A DNA stretch of 64,000 nucleotides from an uncultured Christensenella sp. (GTDB lineage Bacteria; Bacillota; Clostridia; Christensenellales; Borkfalkiaceae): contig CAJTXM010000002.1 of NCBI GenBank assembly GCA_910583545.1, positions 62,001 through 126,000 on the forward strand, in the 5' to 3' direction. The translations under genes were made by a program, and so were the position numbers. The notes below the pieces were generated by a model. That model was given only the letters and a program-made list of their open reading frames with translations, did no database searches and was not told the DNA's origin. Numbering within the stretch: position 1 is the stretch's first letter; the number at the start of each line of letters is the position of its first letter. Shown here in pieces: positions 57,470 through 64,000 of this stretch.

Positions 57470-58885
57470 ATGAAAAAAACTAAAATTATCTGCACTCTCG
57501 GTCCCGCAAGCGACAATGAAAAAGTTTTATCGGAAATGATCGACGCGGGAATGAACGTGGCACGACTTAATTTCTCGCACGGAACCCACGAAGAGCACGC
57601 AAAAAAAATAGAAATGATCAAAAAAGTACGCGGACGCAAAAACGTGCCTATTCCTATTATGCTTGATACAAAAGGCCCCGAATTCAGAATTAAAACGTTC
57701 AAAGACGGGAAAATCAAGCTTAAAGACGGAGATACGTTTACCTTTACGACCGAAGATATAGTCGGCGATAAGACGCGTGTTTCGGTTTCATTCAAAGAAA
57801 TTTGCGACCAGTTATACGAAGGCGATAAAATTCTGCTCAACAACGGATTAATGGTCTTTGAAGTAGTACGGGTAGAAAAGCCGAACGTTATCTGTAAAAC
57901 ATTGGTAGGCGGCGAACTTTCAAACAGGAAAAGTATGTTTTTCCCCGATAAAGAATTGGATATGGTCTACCTTTCGGAACAGGATAAAGCCGATTTGAAA
58001 TTCGGCGTGGAGCACGACGTAGACTTTATTGCCTGCTCGTTCGTATCAAAAGCGCAGGATGTGATCGACGTAAGAAACTATCTTGAAGAATGCGGTTCCG
58101 AATTCGGAAGAATAGAAATTATTGCAAAAATCGAAAGCAGAGCCGGCGTCAACAATCTTGAATCCATCTTGGACGTTTGCGACGGAATTATGGTAGCAAG
58201 AGGCGATTTAGGCGTGGAAGTTCCTTTCGAGGAATTGCCCTGCATACAGAAAACCATAATTAAAGCTTGCCGTATCCACGGAAAACGCAGTATTACCGCT
58301 ACCGAAATGCTCGAATCGATGGTAAAGCAGCCCCGTCCCACGCGTGCCGAAATTTCAGACGTTGCAAATGCTGTTTACGACGGCTCCTCCGCTATTATGC
58401 TTTCGGGTGAAACCGCCGCAGGCGCATACCCCGTAGAAGCCGTAAAAGCAATGTCGAAAATTGCAGAACAAGCCGAAGAAACAAATTATATCGCATATAT
58501 TAAAGAGAGCGATTATCATATTTTAAGACTTTCCGAAGCGCTTGCGCACTCCGCCTGCACCCTTGCAGAAGATATCGGAGCAAACGTTATCGTAGTTTGT
58601 ACAAGAACGGGAGCAACGGCAAAGACGGTTTCGCGTTTCAGACCTATGATAGATATAATCGGTATGACGACAGACGCAAAAGCTTACAGAAAACTTGCTT
58701 TAAGCTGGGGCGTAATCCCCGTTATGAGCGAAGAATTCTATTCCGTCGACGTCCTCTTCCACTATGCAAAGCGAGCCGCAATAGATACGGGACTCGTTAA
58801 GAAAGGCGATAAAATCGTTCTTACAGGCGGCACTCCTAACGGCAAAAGCGGCAACAGCAATCTTATAAACGTTGAAACCGTATAA
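57470..58885 (+). CDS. pyk: Pyruvate kinase
   Basis: A 471-residue pyruvate kinase making pyruvate and ATP from phosphoenolpyruvate. TKIICTLGPASDN and MLDTKGPEFR near 60-73 begin the barrel; the active-site block IEIIAKIESRAGVNNLESI near 217, MVARGDLGVE near 243 and ATEMLESM near 278 are intact. It lacks the extra C-terminal PEP-binding-like domain seen in bacilli. GGAG precedes the ATG. It is separate from pfkA. Confidence 0.96.
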   Translation: MKKTKIICTLGPASDNEKVLSEMIDAGMNVARLNFSHGTHEEHAKKIEMIKKVRGRKNVPIPIMLDTKGPEFRIKTFKDGKIKLKDGDTFTFTTEDIVGDKTRVSVSFKEICDQLYEGDKILLNNGLMVFEVVRVEKPNVICKTLVGGELSNRKSMFFPDKELDMVYLSEQDKADLKFGVEHDVDFIACSFVSKAQDVIDVRNYLEECGSEFGRIEIIAKIESRAGVNNLESILDVCDGIMVARGDLGVEVPFEELPCIQKTIIKACRIHGKRSITATEMLESMVKQPRPTRAEISDVANAVYDGSSAIMLSGETAAGAYPVEAVKAMSKIAEQAEETNYIAYIKESDYHILRLSEALAHSACTLAEDIGANVIVVCTRTGATAKTVSRFRPMIDIIGMTTDAKAYRKLALSWGVIPVMSEEFYSVDVLFHYAKRAAIDTGLVKKGDKIVLTGGTPNGKSGNSNLINVETV

Positions 58886-58932
58886 AATATCATTTGATGT
58901 TTACAAAGAAATTACTAAAATATTCAATATTA

Positions 58933-58962
58933 AGAAGCCCGTGCAGATCTGCACGGGCTTCT
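58933..58962. terminator. 30-bp perfect palindrome after pyk
   Basis: AGAAGCCCGTGCAGA and its exact reverse complement meet without a loop centre, giving a 30-bp perfect palindrome. The stem is GC-rich, and the flanks are AT-rich on both sides with only weak T-runs. A bidirectional terminator shared with the COG2509 gene is the likely role, though it could also be a protein-binding site. Confidence 0.65.
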
Positions 58963-59048
58963 CTTAGAGAGAATATGAAAAAAAGTTTATAGAATGATCA
59001 AATTTATAAACAGATTATAACCTATAAATGTGTTTTTTATATGAAAAT

Positions 59049-60587
59049 TTAATGATTTTTATATTTTTCGTAAATTTTTTCAGCAATTTTTAGACCGTCG
59101 GCCGCAGAACTCGTAATTCCTCCCGAATATCCGCTGCCTTCACCGCAGGGATAAAGCCCCTTAACACTGATGCTTTCGCAGTTTTCGTCACGAAGTATGC
59201 GAACGGGTGACGTAAACCTTGACTCAATACCCGTCAAAACTGCATCGGGGCAATCGAAACCTTTAAGCTTTTTACCGAAATCAGGTATCGCTTTTTTCAG
59301 CGACTCCACAGCAACCGCAGGCAAAACCTCGTTAAGATTCGCAAAGCTTACACCTGCCAAATACGACGGTTCAACGTCACCGAATTTATAAGAAACTTTG
59401 TCTGATTTAAAATCCTTATAAAGCTGTACGGGCGCTCTGTAGCTATTTCCGCCGGCTTCATATGCAAGTCTCTCTAAATTCTGTTGGTATCGCATTCCCG
59501 CGAAAAGATCATCAGAACAAAAATCGGAAAATTTAAGCTGAACCATCAAGGCAGAATTCGAATTTACTCCGTCGCGAGCATATTCGCTCATACCGTTTGT
59601 GACCACTCCGCCTTCTTCGCTTGACGACGAAACAACGACTCCGCCGGGGCACATACAAAAAGTAAATACCGTTCGCTCTCCCGCGTGAGAAACGAATTTA
59701 TAATCGGCTGTCGGAAGAAATTTGAAATTGTTTCCGTACTGAGCAAAAGAAATACTATCCGAAAGATGCTCTATCCGCACGCCGACGGCAAATTCACGGC
59801 GCTGCATTTCAACGCCGTTATCTTTTAACATTTTAAACGTATCCCTCGCCGAGTGTCCGAGCGCTAAAACCGCGTCGTCCATGCAAATTTCCGTCTCTTC
59901 ACAAGTTTTTACATTCTTTAAAGTAATCGAACTGACGGCTCCGTCCTTTTGTTTAAGACCGATAAACTGCGTATTGAACAGATACTTACCGCCGTTAGCC
60001 TCTATAAAAACTCGCATATTTTTAAGAATAGGACTTAATTTGTCGCTTCCGATATGAGGTTTATTGAGATATAGCACCTCTTCGGGTGCGCCGAATTTAT
60101 AAAACAATTCGAGCACGTCCTTATTAAAGCCGTCGTGCGTCTGTGTATTTAACTTTCCGTCCGAAAAAGTTCCTGCACCGCCTTCTCCGAATTGAACGTT
60201 TGAATTTATGTCCAATTCTCTTTGACAAAAAAACCTTCCGCAAGTCGATTTTCTATCGTCAACATTTTCTCCGCGCTCTATTATAATCGGTCTGAAACCT
60301 CTTTCAATCAACCTCAAAGCGCAGAAAAGCCCTGCGGGACCTGCGCCGATAACCGCTATTTTGCGAGGTTTACTAACCCTGTCCAACTCAGGTTTTTCGG
60401 GTTGTTTCTCGTCGGAAAATGCAATCGAATAAGTCCAGAAAATATTGTTCTTATCTCTGGCATCAAGCGATTTTTTTAATATTCGGAAATATTTCACACC
60501 GCCTCTGCATTTATTTTTTGCGATATCTACAAGTTTGCTTTCTTTTTCAAATATATTCAGTTTTACGTTATCGAGTCTTTTAATCAT
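59049..60587 (-). CDS. FAD-dependent dehydrogenase (COG2509-like)
   Basis: A 512-residue flavoprotein of an uncharacterised family. The N-terminal 70 residues form a small basic domain before the dinucleotide motif IAVIGAGPAGLFCALRLIERG near 78. Later motifs include FGEGGAGTFSDGKLNTQ near 130, LALGHSARDTF near 242 and a C-terminal GLYPCGEGSGYSGGITSSAADG that closes the FAD site. The reaction is unknown. The stop-side partner BaiN-like gene overlaps by four bases, so two FAD oxidoreductases are cotranscribed. Confidence 0.85.
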   Translation of the reverse strand: MIKRLDNVKLNIFEKESKLVDIAKNKCRGGVKYFRILKKSLDARDKNNIFWTYSIAFSDEKQPEKPELDRVSKPRKIAVIGAGPAGLFCALRLIERGFRPIIIERGENVDDRKSTCGRFFCQRELDINSNVQFGEGGAGTFSDGKLNTQTHDGFNKDVLELFYKFGAPEEVLYLNKPHIGSDKLSPILKNMRVFIEANGGKYLFNTQFIGLKQKDGAVSSITLKNVKTCEETEICMDDAVLALGHSARDTFKMLKDNGVEMQRREFAVGVRIEHLSDSISFAQYGNNFKFLPTADYKFVSHAGERTVFTFCMCPGGVVVSSSSEEGGVVTNGMSEYARDGVNSNSALMVQLKFSDFCSDDLFAGMRYQQNLERLAYEAGGNSYRAPVQLYKDFKSDKVSYKFGDVEPSYLAGVSFANLNEVLPAVAVESLKKAIPDFGKKLKGFDCPDAVLTGIESRFTSPVRILRDENCESISVKGLYPCGEGSGYSGGITSSAADGLKIAEKIYEKYKNH

Positions 60588-61750
60588 TGTCTTTTAATTA
60601 TCGCGTCTGCAACAGCGAAAGCGCTTGAAAAAGCCCAGTGCAGATTATATCCGCCGCAACAACCGTCCACATCGAGAATTTCGCCTGCGAAAAAAAGATT
60701 TTTCTTGAATTTGCTTTCCAATTCGTCTGTAACTCCGCTCATTTCGATTCCGCCCTTAGTTACCTGCGCATAATCAAAGCCGAGCGTTCCAAAAACTTTG
60801 AGCGTAAAATTTTTAAGCGTATTGCAAATGACTTTTTCGTCATCGCTTTGACAGCGGTTTATTACTGCTCTTCCTATCTGATTGTGAAGAGTGCCGCTTA
60901 AAAGTTCGGACTTCGGATATCCGAGGTTCTTTTTATTTCTGATATCCGCAATAATATTTTCATCCGCTTCATCAAGCAAACATAGCGACAGCACAGCGTT
61001 CTGCTTGTCCGCAACGTAAGGCGAAACGGAAAATACCGCATTACCGGATACGCCGTAATCGGTAAAAATAACGTCCCCAGCCGCAGTTGCAATCTCTTGA
61101 TTTTTACATAAAGCAGTAACTATACAGTTAATCCGTATTCCCTTTAACGATTTAGTATACTGCGTATCGGTTTTTAATTGAACGAGGGATGGAAAAAGTG
61201 GCGTCGTTTCGTGTCCGAATTTTTTTACGAGTCCGTAAGAAGATCCGTCGGTTTTGAACTGTTTCTGCGCTTTACCGCCTGTGGCAACAACCACATAATC
61301 CGAAAAAATTTTCTGACCGTCGGAAAGCGTTATTTTAAAACCCGTTTCAATTTCAGTAACTTTTATGCCCTTGAATACGTCAACGTTTCCGCCCCCAATC
61401 TCCGACAGCAGACTGTCGACAAGCGCAGAAGCCTGTCTGCCACTCGGATAAACTCTGCCCTTTTCGTCCGACTGCAAAATACAGTGAAACAGCTCTTTCT
61501 CGGGCGCAATGCCGTTTGAAGAAAGAGCTATGTCTTTTACGGTATTTATATTACTGCTGAAATATTTATCGGGCGACATATTTAGATTAGTAACGTTGCC
61601 CTGTCCGTTGCCTGTCGACGCAAGTTTTTTACCCAATCTTTCATTTGCATCGATAAGCGCTAATTTAATTTTCCGCGATTTTCTTAACAAACGGACGGCG
61701 CAGGCAAGTCCCGATGCTCCTCCGCCGATTACCGCTACATCATATTTCAT
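60584..61750 (-). CDS. NAD(P)/FAD-dependent oxidoreductase (HI0933/BaiN-like)
   Basis: A 388-residue HI0933-family flavoprotein, a group including BaiN and YhiN. The N-terminal YDVAVIGGGASGLACAVRLL, the central GKKLASTGNGQGNVTN near 44 and the C-terminal FFAGEILDVDGCCGGYNLHWAFSSAFAVAD are characteristic. The usual Arg-Cys of the GGRCN/GNGRCN motif reads Gln-Gly here. The reaction is not assigned; bile-acid dehydrogenation is known for BaiN only. I use the ATG at 61750 over a GTG six bases upstream. It is upstream of, and overlaps, the COG2509 gene. Confidence 0.87.
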   Translation of the reverse strand: MKYDVAVIGGGASGLACAVRLLRKSRKIKLALIDANERLGKKLASTGNGQGNVTNLNMSPDKYFSSNINTVKDIALSSNGIAPEKELFHCILQSDEKGRVYPSGRQASALVDSLLSEIGGGNVDVFKGIKVTEIETGFKITLSDGQKIFSDYVVVATGGKAQKQFKTDGSSYGLVKKFGHETTPLFPSLVQLKTDTQYTKSLKGIRINCIVTALCKNQEIATAAGDVIFTDYGVSGNAVFSVSPYVADKQNAVLSLCLLDEADENIIADIRNKKNLGYPKSELLSGTLHNQIGRAVINRCQSDDEKVICNTLKNFTLKVFGTLGFDYAQVTKGGIEMSGVTDELESKFKKNLFFAGEILDVDGCCGGYNLHWAFSSAFAVADAIIKRQ

Positions 61751-61781
61751 AGCCACATTGTAGTATAAAAACAGAACACTG

Positions 61782-62291
61782 TCAACTTTTGAGTTCGCAT
61801 AAAATCTGTTTTAATTTTTCAAGGTGCAGTTTTTCATCTTCGAGAATGCGTGAAACAATATTTTTAACCTGTTCGTTTCTAAGTCTTGAAAGCATTTTTG
61901 TATATTGGCAGATTGCATGTCTTTCGCCTAAAATATCATCCTCTATCATATTGACAAAGTCACGCGAGTATGTGACGTATTTTGTCGAATAAAAATTGTA
62001 AGCCGTAGGCGGATTCTGACAGTATATAGGCGGAGCACCTAAGGCTGTTATCGTCTTGCCCAACAATTTCAGATGAATCATTTCGGCAATTGCAATACTT
62101 TCCATCGCGGAAGCATATTCATTGAGCCCCTGTTTTTCGAAATTAAAATAATGATAAAAGTACTGCAAAATAGCATTCAACTCACCTGAAGGCGAAGCAA
62201 ACGCAGGAGAAATCACAGATACGCTATAAGCGTCGTGACAGAGATTATCGGTAGTAGGATAATCGGATTTGATTATTAAAGGCTCAGACAT
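61782..62291 (-). CDS. Ferritin-like di-metal protein
   Basis: A 169-residue four-helix ferritin-like protein. Putative di-metal ligands are in place: Glu37, Glu70 with His73 (ExxH), Glu123, and Glu153 with His156 (ExxH). This arrangement fits rubrerythrin-, manganese catalase- or CotJC-like proteins, but there is no rubredoxin domain, so I do not choose between peroxidase, catalase and iron oxidation. The TTGACA at 62329-62324 with a poor -10 is a candidate promoter. The gene stands between uvrA and the flavoprotein pair. Confidence 0.8.
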   Translation of the reverse strand: MSEPLIIKSDYPTTDNLCHDAYSVSVISPAFASPSGELNAILQYFYHYFNFEKQGLNEYASAMESIAIAEMIHLKLLGKTITALGAPPIYCQNPPTAYNFYSTKYVTYSRDFVNMIEDDILGERHAICQYTKMLSRLRNEQVKNIVSRILEDEKLHLEKLKQILCELKS

Positions 62292-62381
62292 AATAACATA
62301 CTATGATATAAGTATTTTTTTGGTGTCAACTGCAAAAAACACGTTTTACGTCACGCATAGTACTTAAATTAACCTTAAATC

Positions 62382-62417
62382 GCAATAAAAAGCGACTTTT
62401 TGGTCGCTTTTTATTGC
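62382..62417 (-). terminator. Terminator after uvrA
   Basis: GCAATAAAAAGCGAC and GTCGCTTTTTATTGC pair exactly across a six-base loop, so the 3' arm supplies its own U-run on the minus strand. It begins right after the uvrA stop. Confidence 0.85.
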
Positions 62418-62418
62418 T

Positions 62419-64000
62419 TTATAACATAGATTTAAGAAATTGTCCTGTATAGCTTTTTTCACATTCTGCCACCTGTTCGGGAGTTCCGCAAGCCACTATA
62501 GTTCCGCCTTTATCACCGCCTTCGGGTCCCAGATCTATTATCCAGTCGGCAGTCTTGATAACGTCAAGGTTATGCTCGATGACCAAGACGGTATTGCCTC
62601 CGCTTCTCAGTCTTGTAATTATTTTGATGAGCTTGTCAACGTCATAACTGTGCAGTCCCGTCGTAGGTTCGTCAAGGATATAGAACGTTTTTCCCGTACT
62701 TCTTTTTGACAGCTCTGTAGCAAGTTTTACACGTTGTGCTTCACCACCAGATAGAGTAGTAGCGCTCTGACCGAGCTGTATATAGCCGAGACCGACGTCG
62801 CAAATCGTAGACAGTTTGTTGTAAATAGCCGAAACGGGTTTAAAAAATTCAGCGGACTCCTCTACCGTCATCTCAAGTATATCGGCAATACTTTTCCCTT
62901 TATACTTTACTTCCAATGTTTCACGGTTATACCTCTTCCCTCCGCACACTTCGCAGGGAACGAATATATCGGGTAAAAAGTGCATAGCTATCTGTATAAT
63001 TCCGTCGCCCTGACAGTGTTCGCATCTTCCGCCTGCGACGTTGAATGAAAATCTACCGCTCTTATACCCTCTTTCTTTTGCATCAGGCGTTGCGGCAAAC
63101 AGATCTCTTATTGCCGTAAAAACGCCCGTGTATGTTGCAGGGTTGCTTCTCGGCGTTCGCCCTATCGGCTGTTGGTCTATTGCTATGACTTTGTCAAAAT
63201 GTTCCAATCCTTCGAAGTTACCGGAATTACCGAGCGGCTGCCTTGCCCCGTTAAGCTTGTCGGCAAGGTAGGGATGAATAATACCGTTGACAAGACTTGA
63301 CTTTCCGCTGCCGGAAACCCCGGTTACTGCAGTGATTAGCCCCACAGGAATTTCAGCGGTAATATTTTTAAGATTATTCTGTTTACAGCCGCTTATCTTC
63401 AACCATCTGCCGTCGGGCTTTGCACGCATTTCCGGTACTTCGATTTTTTTACGTCCAGAAAGATAATCACCTGTAATGGAACGGGGTTCTTTTATGATAT
63501 CATCGAGCGTACCGCACGCTACGACTTCTCCGCCGTGCACGCCTGCCTTGGGTCCTATATCCACGATGTAGTCTGCGGCACGCATTGTATCCTCGTCGTG
63601 CTCAACTACGATAAGCGTATTTCCTATATCCCTCAAACCTAAAAGCGAGTTTAAAAGCTTTTGATTGTCGCGCTGATGCAAACCTATGCTCGGTTCATCT
63701 AAAATGTAAAGCACTCCCGTCAAAGCGCTGCCTATTTGTGTAGCAAGCCTTATACGCTGACTTTCTCCGCCTGATAGCGTTGCGGCATTTCGCGACAGAG
63801 TAAGATATCCGAGTCCTACGTTTGACAGAAAGCTCAATCTCGCGTTTATTTCTTTTATTATACTGTCCGCAATCATATGGTCGGTTTCACTGAAAAAGCC
63901 GAAATCAGTAAAACCGTTCAGCTCGTCCACCGAAAGTCCGCACACTTCCATTATGTTTTTACCGCCCACGGTAACGGCAAGAGCTTCTTTTTTAAGCCTT
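62419..64000 (-). CDS. uvrA: Excinuclease ABC subunit A (3' part, cut by window edge)
   Basis: The last 527 codons of UvrA, the damage-recognition ATPase of nucleotide excision repair. The reading frame continues past the right edge: RLKKEALAVTVGGKNI precedes the first in-frame GTG, so that codon is not the start. The second half of ATPase I (LSGGESQRIRLATQIG, ILDEPSIGLHQRDN) is followed by the second ATPase with Walker A GVSGSGKSSL, a zinc motif CEHCQGDG/CEVCGGKRY, LSGGEAQRVKLATEL and ILDEPTTGLH. No defect is seen. Together with uvrC this gives two of the three excinuclease genes; uvrB is not in the window. Confidence 0.96.
   Translation of the reverse strand, partial: RLKKEALAVTVGGKNIMEVCGLSVDELNGFTDFGFFSETDHMIADSIIKEINARLSFLSNVGLGYLTLSRNAATLSGGESQRIRLATQIGSALTGVLYILDEPSIGLHQRDNQKLLNSLLGLRDIGNTLIVVEHDEDTMRAADYIVDIGPKAGVHGGEVVACGTLDDIIKEPRSITGDYLSGRKKIEVPEMRAKPDGRWLKISGCKQNNLKNITAEIPVGLITAVTGVSGSGKSSLVNGIIHPYLADKLNGARQPLGNSGNFEGLEHFDKVIAIDQQPIGRTPRSNPATYTGVFTAIRDLFAATPDAKERGYKSGRFSFNVAGGRCEHCQGDGIIQIAMHFLPDIFVPCEVCGGKRYNRETLEVKYKGKSIADILEMTVEESAEFFKPVSAIYNKLSTICDVGLGYIQLGQSATTLSGGEAQRVKLATELSKRSTGKTFYILDEPTTGLHSYDVDKLIKIITRLRSGGNTVLVIEHNLDVIKTADWIIDLGPEGGDKGGTIVACGTPEQVAECEKSYTGQFLKSML

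Noticed and set aside
58933..58962. Perfect palindrome as an insertion scar or transposon end
   Set aside because: No direct repeats, no transposase and a position between two genes with AT-rich flanks favour a terminator or protein site.
1..64000. tRNA, rRNA, CRISPR or prophage
   Set aside because: No cloverleaf, repeat-spacer pattern, integrase or phage structural gene was seen on either strand. Intergenic gaps are short and mostly explained by promoters, leaders and terminators.

Overview
The window reads as a chromosomal core region of a low-to-moderate GC, spore-forming-lineage Firmicute of the class Clostridia, probably an uncultured gut member. Supporting signs are a SigK-type sporulation sigma factor, WhiA, a YlxY/M16 peptidase pair, a T-box leader, A-type RNase P RNA, class-typical Shine-Dalgarno sites and a secreted lipoprotein serpin of the kind seen in gut anaerobes. 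I see no insertion sequence, phage, CRISPR array, tRNA or rRNA. Nearly all genes lie on the minus strand; only leuS, tmcAL, a small XRE regulator and pyk are on the plus strand.

Layout, left to right. 0-6 kb: a cation antiporter under a manganese (yybP-ykoY) riboswitch, then an overlapping run nnrD-birA-recX-yigZ-kinase-tyrS. tyrS is preceded by what looks like a complete ribosome-mediated attenuator: a promoter, a 27-codon Tyr-rich leader peptide, and mutually exclusive hairpins ending in a terminator. 6-11 kb: sigK with a SigE-like promoter, then a marR-ABC-ABC drug-efflux type operon controlled at a 41-bp perfect palindrome. 11-17 kb: accessory genes (NUDIX, FAD/Rieske oxidoreductase, an unknown membrane protein, acetyltransferase, MmcQ/YjbR protein, a Cys-cluster protein) and a PfkB-family protein lacking the usual catalytic Asp. 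17-24 kb: pfkA and the murB-PHP-whiA-dnaE operon, in which rapZ and yvcK, often found there, are absent.

24-35 kb: an orphan solute-binding lipoprotein behind a structured leader, an O-antigen-ligase-like membrane protein, yebC and a SpoU-family methyltransferase, then rplT-rpmI-infC with an L20-type leader and thrS with a T-box, divergent from leuS. 35-47 kb: acpP, tex and a long tightly packed run of repair and processing genes (AlkD-like, deoxyinosine glycosylase, M16 peptidase, YlxY, mutS2, U32 peptidase, HAD, uvrC). 47-55 kb: serpin, ArsR, a small metal-binding protein, asparaginase, asnS, rpmF, DUF177, ackA and pta. 55-64 kb: tmcAL, a small XRE regulator facing a zinc-ribbon membrane protein across paired operators, rnpB, pyk, two FAD oxidoreductases, a ferritin-like protein and the 3' part of uvrA, which runs off the right edge.

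The genes join translation (four tRNA synthetases, ribosomal proteins, IF3), lower glycolysis and acetate formation (pfkA, pyk, pta, ackA) and DNA replication and repair. The synthetases appear to use different control logics: peptide attenuation for tyrS, a T-box for thrS, and simple promoters for leuS and asnS. The most unusual item is the tyrS attenuator, because Firmicutes normally use a T-box there.
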